Positions 45,353 through 56,685 of a DNA stretch of 64,000 nt are shown piece by piece. Below the pieces are notes generated by a model that saw only the letters and a program-made list of their open reading frames with translations, had not been told where the DNA came from and did no database searches. The number at the start of each line of letters is the position of its first letter. Position 1 is the stretch's first letter. The position numbers were made by a program, and so were the translations under genes. Source of the DNA: Rhexocercosporidium sp. MPI-PUGE-AT-0058 (taxonomy: Eukaryota > Ascomycota > Leotiomycetes > Helotiales); the NCBI GenBank assembly GCA_020746875.1, contig JAGTJL010000009.1, positions 1,612,001-1,676,000 on the forward strand, read 5' to 3'.

Positions 45353-48300
45353 CAGCGTCAGGCAAGGCAAGGTAAGGTTATTTAGTTATTCCGAGAGGAA
45401 GCTGGATGGGGCTGGGATGGATCTGGAGGATCAAGCCCCCATCAACGCTCTGCAGTCTACTGCAAAGCGAATTGCAATTGGCGATGGCTTCCCGCACATT
45501 GAATGCTGTGGGCAAGGCAGGCATGTAATGAACCCTCGGCCGCTCTCTCATCCTTCCCACTCGCCGCCTCCAGCATTCCATTCCAGTTACACAACGCTAC
45601 TGACGGTTGTTTCCTTCCTTTCTTTTTCAAAGTGGCTTGAAAGCCTTCCTTCGTGGTTCCTGGTCTGGCAGGTATCGCGGCATATCTGAATGTCACTCTC
45701 GGGGAGTAAAATTCCAGATTGTGCAGACCCAGGCACGGCGACAACCGTGCGAAGCAATTCTATGCTCCGAGTGAAGGAGTGCGTATGCAAATTGCTGCAG
45801 TGGTGGCGAGCCAAGATTGGCATCTTCCTCTTTCCATCTTGTCAATTGGCTACATCTCAGCCGATACGGCGCATCTAAAGTTCTCTCAAACGCTGGCCTC
45901 TGGCAGTGCAACTCTTGTATCCACCTCTCCCTGCACCAGGCCATGTATGTGGAAGACTTCCGCAGAGCCGAAAGTATTGAACTCGGCCTGGGACACTGAC
46001 AGACCCGCAACGTTCAAAAGAGAAACAGAAGAGTCACATCACAGACCCGCACAGGAGAATGAATACCTACCCACAGCCGCTGAGCTGCTATTCTGAGATC
46101 ACCTAGCATCTATGTTTTTCTACTCAGTATCCGCTCTGCGCCTGTTCGTTCGGTTGGTCTTCCCCGCTGGCATCCAGGACCGCCAATTTTTTATATCATG
46201 ATTCAAGTCTCACTTTACGGAAGCAATCTCCTTTGAATTTCTTCCTCCCTGAACTCTATCTCCGCACTGTCAATCTATTATCGTTATCCCCCGCGTGATA
46301 TCAAACAGCATACAGCCAGACAGTGGCCCATGCTTCTCTAATCTCGATGGACATCGGGGGGGGGGGCCAGGGTAGCAGCGATAAGAGAGACCTCGGCGCC
46401 TTCTGTGATACCTTTCGGCGTTCGCAGAGCAAGCTCCAGCCAGGGGGCCTTACACACCTCGAGCTCAAGGAAGAGCCGTACCTTACTTTATGACGACAAT
46501 GATAGGAGCCACACGGAGCCGTCAGCCCCCCATTCGCTGTGCTGTAGTTTTTCCAGAAGGCGGCCATGCATGCTAGGAGCAGAATTTGTGCAGCTGGCCA
46601 GGCCACTCACTGAGGGCAGGGCAGGGCTTGATTCGGTGCAGGATTATTGCCATGCTCCGTCGGCTCCATTTGTGAAGAGTTCTGATGTTCAGGTGATGTG
46701 CATTGCAAGGGCTGAGCAGGGATCGATGGCGCCACCAAAATCAGGACCAGCCTAGTGAGCCCCCGACTGGAAAGTGTACTGAGCTGATCCATGCAACTGT
46801 ACTGAGCGGCATTGGACAGAACCTCGAACAGAGTTGGAAATACTGGAGACGGCAAACGTGGTGAGAAGAAGAAGAGGAAGACACGACAACGAAGTGTGAG
46901 CAGAACCAGTGGCCAAAGTACAATTTTCTTTAGCACTCGCTCTTTGCTCTCCAGATTATTACTCATCAAGCGAGAAGAGTAGAAAGACAACACTATTCGT
47001 ATCGCTTACCGACTCTACATCTAGACCAACACCCTAGAGCTAAAAGCTACACGAACTTACGGCCTACGAGGACGCAGTACGCAGAGTACTGTTGAATTTC
47101 TGCCATCCATAATCGACCTCTATCAACGAAAAAAAAAGTCTCAAGCTCTTCTCGGCGCCCGGCCTACGAACAGCTGCACGCTTTCTTTCCCCTGCACGCG
47201 CAAGTCTCCAAGCCCCAGTCAATCAATGTCATCTTACCCAATCAGGTGCCTGGTCCAGCAGCAGATCCCAGCCGGACGAGCCCTGGGTGCATGCCTCTGA
47301 GCTTCCACCCTTGCCATTTCCCCAGACTTTCCAGCCTTTCTAGTAAGCCACCTTTGATCCGTCGTCTGTCATAGAGGCGCGGATCTTTTTTGTCCTTGTG
47401 CCGTGCTTCAACCACACCAGCATCAGCCAGCAGCCACGGCGGCGAGGAGCCGATCAAACTGCTCAAAATTGCTTTTCGAACGTCCTCGATGCACTCACCC
47501 TCTCCCATTTCCGGTGAGAGGCAGACCAAACAGCATGCCGTCTCATCTTCATCTGTACCGATCTTAAATGACGTGGTTTTATGTCCGTGGCCACTATATG
47601 TCCGTCGACGTAAATTTACGATTGGCAAGACCCGAAGCGAGACTTCCTCGATCTCGGTTGATCGATCTCACTAAGTCGCTCATAGGAATATCATCTGGCC
47701 TGGACTTAATTAAGCCTGCGGAACTTTGACCTTGCTCTAGAACCATGAAAAGAAGCCTGTGAGGAAGGCTTGTCGAGATAGATGTGCATTGCTCATAGCT
47801 TCTTCCTGCAAGTTTGATTAAATTAATATGGGGGTCTGTATTGAAGCATCCATCCATAACGTGCCGAAATTTGGTTACCAAATATTACCAGAGATGGCGG
47901 CGGTTTGTGATCAAAGCTTGGCTCACTTACACCGGGCAAAGGATCTAACTCAAAGTTATACAAAACACCAAATTCTTGCTCTTTATGGATCGTTTAACAG
48001 CCTCCTATAGCATCCGAACCTGCTTGCAATATCAATTTCGGCCTGGCTCACCACTCGTAGATCTCATGCGGTACATGCAATATCGCTTTCCATCTCGGAT
48101 AGGTTCGCAAACAAGTCCCGGATCAGGTCCATATATCGAAGCGGACTATCAAAAGCGGATGCCGAATATCAACCGCTTATCCCCTTACCCCAGACTTACG
48201 AGAGCTGGAGCTAAGCAGACCTCCTGACTTCGACTGTGGAGAAAAGGTACGGCCGGCGGATGCAATCAAGAAGCCAATCTAGGAAACCATATCTCAGACC

Positions 48301-48554
48301 TACCAATCGCAAGGAAACAATTTCTTTCATCCCCTGGATCTCCGGTTTCTTCACACACCAGCGTTCTGTTCGTCCATCACGTCTCCTTCGAGTTTGACGC
48401 CCCTTTCTCTTTACCAATCGTCTTCTCCATGTGGATGAACCTTGTCATGTACGGAGAGGAAAATCGACTCCCATTACTCGCAAGCGGCGGAAGGATCGAG
48501 CACACATAAGGTTCACTAATTCACGGCTACTGGATACCATACCAGACAGTGGCA

Positions 48555-48627
48555 TTTCCTGGATCCCGGCCCTGCCTATTTGCACTTCTGCACTTCATCC
48601 CATCAAGAAGGGCCAGGATCCAGGAAA
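48555..48627. repeat. Near-perfect 18-bp inverted repeat (hairpin)
   Basis: Arms 48555-48572 and 48610-48627 are complementary at 17 of 18 positions (core CCTGGATCC), with a 37-nt loop. Confidence 0.75.
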
Positions 48628-49505
48628 CGTACTTCTGGGAGTCTGACTGTCTGAGCGGCACGAAGGTTAAATAATGCTACCCTGAAGACTGGGCAAGGGA
48701 AGGGAAGAATATTGATCAATCTCCGAAGGGTTAATAAGGAACAACAGCGGTGAATGAACAGAGTTTCGGGTAAGCGTTTGACCGTCGTTTCTTTGAAAGA
48801 TCACTCCATCTATGAAACATCTCCCTTCTCCATCATCATGCTCCTTGATCCATCTCATCTCTGCTGTACAGCACCGTGCGGGCCAAACCCATACCGGCAC
48901 CATGTCCATATCCATATCACCGAAAGACCTGCAATAACAAACAGGCAATTAATTATTCGCCCATCTTACCTCGCCTTGCCTAAGTAGGTACCTTTGTTAG
49001 AGAGATCTCGTGAAACACAATGCTAGAAGCTAGACACGCAGGTTTGCAGCAAGAGGAAAAATCCTAATTCTGAATTGGCCACTACTTCAGCAGCTAGAAA
49101 GATTCGAGTGCGAGCCAGAACAACGAGAACGACGAAGCCGTTCCGTTTCCCTCTCTCGCTACCGATGCCGATCCCTCTCCAGATCTGCCCCCCCCTTTCC
49201 CACGGGCAGTACTCCACTGGACTCGCGAAATTGCTCTACCGAGCCCGAGTCCAGCATCCGATCGTTTCTGGTTTCCCAAGAAAGGTGCTAGTACCGAAAC
49301 CAGGTTCAACATCCTCTTTGCTTATGAAGGATAGACTCATCATGACCAAGATGCAAGCCACAATGTGCTGATCTGCTTGCTGGCTACAGTAAATTAGTAA
49401 ATATTTTATTTCTATTGCATCTCATCTGAATCTTGTCGTCGTCATTCGATATCAGCCCAGTATCCATTCAGCAGGACGTCCACCCCTCCAAAACATCCCA
49501 CCACA

Positions 49506-49532
49506 CCACAACCACAACCACAACCACAACCA
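49506..49532. repeat. (ACAACC)n hexanucleotide repeat
   Basis: About four tandem ACAACC units. Confidence 0.75.
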
Positions 49533-52500
49533 GCCTCTTCTGTCTCCTAACGAAGTAAATTTGCCCGTGGCCCGCACGCGCGCCCCCATCACCCTCTTCA
49601 TGTAAACTCAAATCCCAAGCAAGCTGCAACCAGTCCACAAGCTCCTTCCAACAGGGCCCAAATTCCAAGGTCTGAAAACCAACGATGACAGTAAGCTCAC
49701 GATCTAACAACGCAGCCCAGCACACACGTGGGTCATTCACTGCACAAAGAGCCCTTCTTGCAGGCTTGGTTCGAACTTAAAGGGACGGAACTTATGGTGG
49801 GGGATCGGCGGCGTACGGAGAGGGCTGGAGGCTTCGAATATGCGGGTTTACGAAATGGCGCAAGCCGTCCGTACGGAAACTCTACAGTACAGTACGGGGT
49901 ATCCACAGTGGATGACGAACCATGAGCGGCAAACCTGCTGCATTTGGCTTCTTGCCTTCTTGTCTTTTGCCTCTGTTATTTATTTTGTTACCACTTGCCT
50001 TTCTCGTCAAGACTTCCAAGCCACTTACTTACTAATTCGCCTCCTTTGTTGAGATGCACAATGAAATATCTTTCCCGAGTTTCTGACTTCTCTCTTCTTT
50101 GCGTGCCGATTGCGGAGCGGGGTGTCTTGAAACGATTGTCGACTTAATAGAACACGAGTTCGTTTAGTAGCTTGTACTTGGTTTGTGAACTTGCCTGCCA
50201 AAGGCCCTCTGTCAGGGTCCAATCCAAGTGGATCAAGCAAGATATCCTGCAGTGAAGATGATGAAATGTGTGAGTGCACAGTGGCTAGACACTTGGCAAC
50301 TTCCCTGCCTACTGCACCTTGTGCATCGATCATCTGGCATTCAAAACGTTGATCTTCAGAGCCCGGAAAGTTCTCCGTTGGTGCGAATTGGGATGTCATT
50401 GGTTGGTTGAGCTGGTTGGTTGGTTGCGTTATTTGGTTATTGGTGGACGTAGGATTGAGACCTGAGAGGAAGACACTGCCTTTCAACCGTCACTTACTTT
50501 GTGAGTTGGAGCAGATAGACTCAATATTTGGGTTTGGATTTTCAGATTGTTGTGTATTGACACCTGCCTTATGAGTGCATTTGTTCTTGCTTTCCACTTT
50601 CGGCTTTTGGCTTCCACTATATCATTGAGATATGTGCTTGTCTAAGGTAATTTTCAAAGCTGTAGGTCAATTCATGTCATCTCACCGATCACCTCTAAAG
50701 TTTAAACTTTAAACCTTATACGCCGTTCACAAGGTGACTATTATCAAGCCCTTATTCGGTGAAGAAAGCTCCATGTTTCTGTATCTTCACGATGCGGTAC
50801 GTTGATGGGGATCAGGATGGATGGAGACGTTGATTTGGAACAACAAGCCTTACCATGGGGCACATATTTGCGTGGCAGTTAGTACCATGTATTCGTATTT
50901 AGCTCTAATTGAATCCATATCATCATGCCGATGCATTCCAGTCAGCTATCTGAACATTCCCTCTTTTATGTCGCTAGCAACACTGAGCAACAGCAGACTC
51001 GGCCTGCGATCCTAGATCTTTTGCTGTAGAGATACACTGTAGGTGAAAGATAATGTCCCTCCTTGAACATTTCTAGCTGAAAAAATAGAGTGCAAACATA
51101 TCTGAGCGGATGTTTATGCTCCCCCGTGTAAAGCAGTGATATTCAAAGCAATGAATACCCAACGGCAAACTCTTGATTTGATCTAGACCACCCAGGGTTT
51201 GGTAGGTCGGAGTATAACCGTTCCCACCATTCACCAGACAGATACACGAAACCGCTCCTCAGCTTCCTACCTACCTATAATTCAAAAGACATGAAACAAA
51301 AGCAAGCGTATGAGCCACCTTTCTGAGTTGTAGAATCTAGTCGTGGGGTGGTGCAATAGTGGTATCAAAGCAACATATGGGAAAACCATGTTTGCCTACC
51401 TCCTCGTCCAAATCCCAATCTTCCCTCACCCAAAAGTGTCCCACGAGACAAAACCTGAAAGTTATAGCAAAATTGGAGAGGACCTCGCACCTCCCAGCAT
51501 ACTAAGCCAAACGCGTGCATATTCTTCAGATGAGAGCATGAAATTCTGGTAGTGTAGAAATGTAGCTAGGTTTGTTGACAGCCATTTCGGGGAATTTTAG
51601 ACCCAAGCGAGATGCGGTGAAAGAAAGAACCTCACCACTCAAACATCTTCGAGCGCCCGCAGAACGCCATCCCAACGGATACAAACGACATGGTATCATG
51701 AGAGATAACTTTTCTTCGTTGTTCAGTCATATACATCTAAGTGTCGCTCCCATCTCCGCTCCCAGGTCTCAATCACCAAACAGCCCTTCAAACTGATCCG
51801 ACTTCTAAAACCACAAATAAGTACATATCAAAGTCAAAATAACCCCCAAGCAATCACACAGAACATACACGGTGGCCATGGGAGTTTCTGAGCCAATTTA
51901 GAGCTACCAATCAATCCACAGCAGCACCTACGAACGCATAGTATCGAACTGCACCCGCTCCATTGGTGAACAAATCCTTCCTCTTCTCTTACCCATCACT
52001 CCATCCTCTTACATCTAGATAACTCACAGTACATTCACTCACCCTAATGTTCTCTCTTCTGCCAGAAAAAAAGTCCCTTGCCCATTCCTTTCCGCTTCCT
52101 TATCAATGTGCCCCCAATCCAAAGCCAATCTGAACCAGTATTATCTGCGACTCGCGCTCCCTGCACGACATCAGAGACAGGTTTTTCAGTCATTTCATTA
52201 AAAATCTCGGAATGGCACCTGATGCAACGGATAGGGTGGCAGAGGAAAGCGATGGGGGAGATGCGCAGGGTAATTAGCGAGGCAGAAAGGTGTGGGGGAT
52301 AAGTTTGCCAGTTGCTGGAAACGTTAGTTGCTGTTAGCTCTTGGTGAAGGAGACTGTGTGATCTCTTTGTGGAACCGCTAATTGAAGTGAGAAACAACTT
52401 TAATTCACATCTCCAATCGAAGAAACGGCCCGTGGTATCCGTCATAATGAAGGGCCGTTCACCTGGAACATCCCTCGGTATGGAGCGATGCCTCTTAGCT

Positions 52501-53507
52501 ACAGTCGACGATGGCGGACATAGGTTCCAGAAAAGAATATACTGTGAAGTAAGTTGATAGGGAGCTGAGCGATGGACGCCTGGATGAGCTGGGATACTTT
52601 GGTGTGTGGTAAGGATACGTTCTTTAAATCGAACAGTGAAGAAAAAGCTCCGAAGCTCCCGGCGTGTTGAAGGGAAGGTTGTGGAAGGAGAATACCTCTA
52701 TGAGAATAGTGAGGTGGCGGGTGTTAAAAATGGAGTCTTGGATTGTATTTGCTACGAATTAAAGATTTATACCAGGCTGTTAATGGGGGTTGGTTATTTT
52801 TTATGTTTGAGATGGACATTGAGGTTTTAGAGGCGGGGGGCTCGCTAAATAGAGAGTAAACAAGGAAAACCTGCTTTATGGAGGGAGGATTACCAGCATG
52901 TCTCTAAAGAAATCAGGGTCTCTTACCCAATGTACGAACCATGGTATGTTTGGATCGGGCTTGAAAAAGATTCTGGGCATTAAAATAATAGAACCAACTT
53001 ATCTCGCTCCCCAGGAACCCCAACCTTACTCACGTCATCTTGGGGTTCTCTAGGTGTGTAGTCCGAATACCAGGGACTACCAGGACTCGAACGATATGTG
53101 CGTATATTTCTGACCTGACCGGACTTTGTTGGCTAGAAGGGTACTTACCTTTTTTATTAGTAATGAATGTATTGTCATTACGAAGGAATAAGAGCAGAGG
53201 AACTACGGCTGATGCAAAACGGCAGATCATTACACCTAGCTGTTCAAGTGTACGGAGAATTAACAGCAATGTAACAATATTTTGGACAAGCTCTAGTATG
53301 CAAGTCTACGTTAACCCATAACTCGCGCTCCATCGGTCCCGAAAAGCAAAACATCGTAACAGTCATTCTACCCACAAGCCATACCAGCGCCATAATAGTA
53401 AAAGGGAACGCCAATTACAAAAGTCATGTACCACTGTAAGCCCATTCCATCGCCCGTACACCCAAGTAACTCCATTCGTCCCAGTACAGTGTCATCAAGT
53501 GCTGTAA

Positions 53508-54275
53508 TCATGATACAGTCTCAACCTCAATACCAGCAGCTCTCTCGCCAGCCTTCACCTCCCCATCATCTTTCTTCTCCTCACTAGCCTTTGATTCCTC
53601 TAAACTACCAGGTTTCTGCTCAGCAGCAACCATCTTCTCCAACGCAACAACGAAATCCGCAGCCAGCTTCTCATAACTGCCCTGCAGCCCACCTCTAATA
53701 AGTGGCATGAGTGCCCGATTACTCCAGACCTTACCAGACTTCTCCAGCAAACAGCCCTCTCCTTCTTTAGCAGGTTCATGTACCACCCATGTAGTAACAC
53801 TCTGGACACCCATAGGAGCATGTGTGATGCTTATCAAGCCATCTGCTGTGTGCTGTACGCTAGTCTGATAGACCAGGTCATTGGGAACGAAACGTTTGAT
53901 CCAGCTGCCTTTCCAGTGCCCGCCTTGAACGCCTTGTACTTCTGCTTCGCCATCTTCCTTATATGCCCCTTGATGCTCGGTGATGTGGTAGACTGGGAGG
54001 GAGGAGATGGGACCTGATGCGATGGCAGGTGGTTTGTGGGCATCTGGCACGGAGTTGTAGAATTGTTCCGAGGTCGATGGAGGGAGCAGAGTGTAGGTTA
54101 TCTTGGAGGGGTTGAGATCTAGCATGCCAGTGTCGTTGTGGAGGAGGGAGAGGACCTGGGCTTTCGTTATGTACGGGGAGAGGGTCGTACTGGTTTTCAC
54201 TTCCGTGGTCGTATTGAATACTATTGGAGTTAAACACAGTAGATGGTATTTTGAGACCAATAACTTACAAGACAT
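53508..54275 (-). CDS. DUF7053-type fungal protein (START/polyketide-cyclase-like fold likely)
   Basis: Exons complement(54269..54275, 53508..54220), 239 aa. The first coding exon is 7 nt (ATG TCT T) and the 48-nt intron has donor GTAAGT and acceptor CAATAG; splicing gives MSLFNTTTEVKTSTTLSPY. The core (about 20-180) has alternating strand-like segments (SKITYTLLPP, YHITEHQGAY, WIKRFVPNDLVYQTSVQHTADGLISITHA, VTTWVVHEP) as in SRPBCC/START-like ligand-binding proteins of filamentous fungi grouped as DUF7053; this assignment is from memory of the family pattern. The C-terminal ~45 residues are charged and disordered. No catalytic residues can be named. Role unknown. Confidence 0.72.
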   Translation of the reverse strand: MSCKLLVSKYHLLCLTPIVFNTTTEVKTSTTLSPYITKAQVLSLLHNDTGMLDLNPSKITYTLLPPSTSEQFYNSVPDAHKPPAIASGPISSLPVYHITEHQGAYKEDGEAEVQGVQGGHWKGSWIKRFVPNDLVYQTSVQHTADGLISITHAPMGVQSVTTWVVHEPAKEGEGCLLEKSGKVWSNRALMPLIRGGLQGSYEKLAADFVVALEKMVAAEQKPGSLEESKASEEKKDDGEVKAGERAAGIEVETVS

Positions 54276-56685
54276 CTTCGTGGTCGAAACTGGAAAACTT
54301 GATCAGGAGTGAAGAAGCTCTTCGTTCTTTTGGAGAGGGATAGAGAGGGGGATAGGGAGAGGGGTGAATGATAACGAAATGAAGGAAGGAAGCTTCGAGG
54401 AGCTTCACAGAAATGTAGAGTTGAAGTCGAAATAGGAAGAAAACCGCGATTGGTACTTGATCAATGATATTCGAGCTCAAGAGAGAGGTCTCCGTCGCTT
54501 GTTCAATGGAGTCTTGGTAATTGAGTTAAGGCTCGCGACACAGCTGAAACGACTTCGATTAGCAAACCGAGCGAGGCGCAGCGCGGTACTGACCTGCAGT
54601 CGTTCGTAGCTGCGGAATGTAAGAAAGTCGACGACGACTTGCCTACCTTTTCCTCGATTCGTACCTACCGTGGCGCAACACCTTTGCGCGTAGGCGCTTG
54701 TGGGAGATATCGAGGCCCGCGAGGCCCAGAGGCTCAAGATGTTGAATGGTGTTGTTGTGGAGCGGCTAGACCATCCAGGATAGGAAGTGTTTCCGTGTGG
54801 AAGCTGGGCAAAATGACGACAAGAAGTCACAGAAGATCCAGATAACACAGCAGCTTCAAAAGGGCTAAATAAAATCCGCCATCAAGAATAGCATCAGAAT
54901 ACCAAAGTCGTACGACATCTGCCAAAATGAAACCCGGACTTCGAGATACTGTATCTGGGCTCTCCAGGCTGGGAGAAGGTGGCTTACTTTGACAAGCGGG
55001 GAGCGCCGGAATCAAACTTTGTGAGACTTTATATTTTACAGTACAGTAACGTAATACTTAATCAACCAATTCGAAGAAGACATGACTTGCCAAGGAATTT
55101 GTTTGCTCTAGATATCTGGTAAGAAAACATCATTATTATCACTTTCAATGTACTGAAGTCAGCAAATTCTGTAGAGCTGGGGTCCCCGCGCTCACGTGGA
55201 AAGCTTCACGTGAATGTTGGCATAATTTTCACAAATCCGGCATAAATGGATAAGGCGGGTTTCTCTCGCCATCGGATTTGCAAACTGGTAACGTTACAGC
55301 TTTCCTTGCTGAGAGTCGGACCGTTTGTTGGCACTGGGATATGCGCGATGTTGATCACTTTCTAGCTTGACAATTTTGACATCTCCAAACTCGCGAAACG
55401 AAACAAACAGAGAGCCACGGCACTCACTCAACTTTACCCCCTGATAGAATGCCCATAACGAACATCAAAAATTTCCAGAGACTCTCGGATTGGTCTTGAA
55501 ATTCACGGTTTGGTTCTCAATATTGTTCAGAGGGCCCCAAGTCCATACCAGAACATGAAGGGGAAACTATGTTGGAAGCAAAACAACCGATTTCCCTCTC
55601 CATTACGAAGCGAGCCAACACCCTCTTTCGGTCTAGAATCCACCGAGCCTGACATCACCCTCTCCGCACCTAATGTCCACGAATTGTCATTGGAATCCGG
55701 TCCCATAGCGTCGTACAGAACATCATCTTCTTGTGCCCCGAAATCTTCGATTGGATCCATGCCCAGTGGGTGAGGCGTGTGGGTGTGGCGTGGAAATCAG
55801 AGCGCCTCTAGCGTCATTTCGGTGCTTGATTGCAGATTGGTATAGGAACCACATATCGCAAGTCCAGGATAAAGAGTAGGGGTATCAATATGGCCATTAT
55901 GGCGTTGAGCTATCTCACAATGAAGGGAAGAATGCTGGCTCTTGTAACAAAGTTGGGGATGCTTCTACTGTCAGAACCTGGAGATTGCTCTGTCGAGCTT
56001 TGGGGACTTGGGAACTTCAGTTCCAGAATTCTATTTAGTTAATCCAAACTAGAGACTTTGACAGGACTGCAGAACGATCCTCTTTACCCACGTTAAAAGC
56101 TTTTCCACCTCGCCGGAGAGTACTTGGCTACTAGTGACGCAGCATCTTCCAATGACAGCTAAGAGATATATCCCTAACGAGATCGAACATCGATAGCCAC
56201 CTCCATATCCCTGTTTGCAACACCAACCCCTTGTGTGTTGACATACAAGTCACGGAGCAGCTGCGAATACTTTCAATGATCGACATCCACTAAATCATCA
56301 GTCCCGAGTTACGCACCAACGAGAATCCAAGAATCTTGAAAGGGCCTTTTTCTTTGGGATATCATGACAGCGAATTAATGTAAGCCTCAACCCTCCATAA
56401 CACAGATCTGCGTTTCCCACTGAAGGATTCCGATTAACCGTTGCGGGGTGGACTAGCATGTAAGTTCTTGTGACTGACCATCTGGAGAGATCCTTGTCGA
56501 GGTCAAAATGTTGTCGACCCCCTTTAAAACCTCTGGAAGGCGCGGGAAGAGATCAAAATGCTCAGAATCCCCATTGAATATTGGCTTCTCTTCTCGGACG
56601 TCAAAACTCTCTTGTCAAGTTTTAATCATTCATTTTGATCGAGATACATCAAGATCAGTTCGTTTGTTGACATACATTCGCCAAG
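54276..56685. other. 2.4-kb divergent intergenic region
   Basis: Between the DUF7053-type gene (-) and the hexose transporter (+). It has a TACAGTACAGTA motif at 55037-55048. A minus-strand open frame at 54477-54848 has no ATG. No gene supported. Confidence 0.5.

Larger units (their letters stand above)
43199..53507. other. 10.3-kb gene-poor region upstream of the C2H2 factor
   Basis: No ORF here above about 160 codons has an ATG together with believable composition or family similarity, and no exon chains were found on either strand. It contains several simple repeats, inverted repeats at 45312-45352 and 48555-48627, a 14-bp palindrome AAAGTTTAAACTTT near 50698, and a G11 run at 46356-46366. 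Composition is ordinary and not strongly AT-biased, so it does not look like a RIP-degraded transposon island. It may be extended promoter, long 5' leader, or non-coding RNA. Confidence 0.55.

Noticed and set aside
45270..45689. 139-codon plus-strand open frame
   Set aside because: Composition is not protein-like, no family is recognised, and it lies among equally open frames on the other strand.
47242..47628. 128-codon minus-strand open frame with some protein-like stretches
   Set aside because: No ATG at its start; the first ATG leaves fewer than 90 codons; no splice partners or family.
50025..50486. 153-codon minus-strand open frame
   Set aside because: Begins at TTG; low-complexity Asn/Gln/Pro start; no family.
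52044..52445. 133-codon minus-strand open frame with ATG
   Set aside because: No recognisable domain, unusual composition, and no neighbouring exons; kept out for lack of support.
54477..54848. 123-codon minus-strand open frame upstream of the DUF7053-type gene
   Set aside because: Contains no ATG. A GTCAGT...TTTCAG pair inside suggests a 5' UTR intron rather than coding sequence.
55510..55773. 87-codon plus-strand open frame
   Set aside because: An equally long frame lies opposite; no family or splice context.
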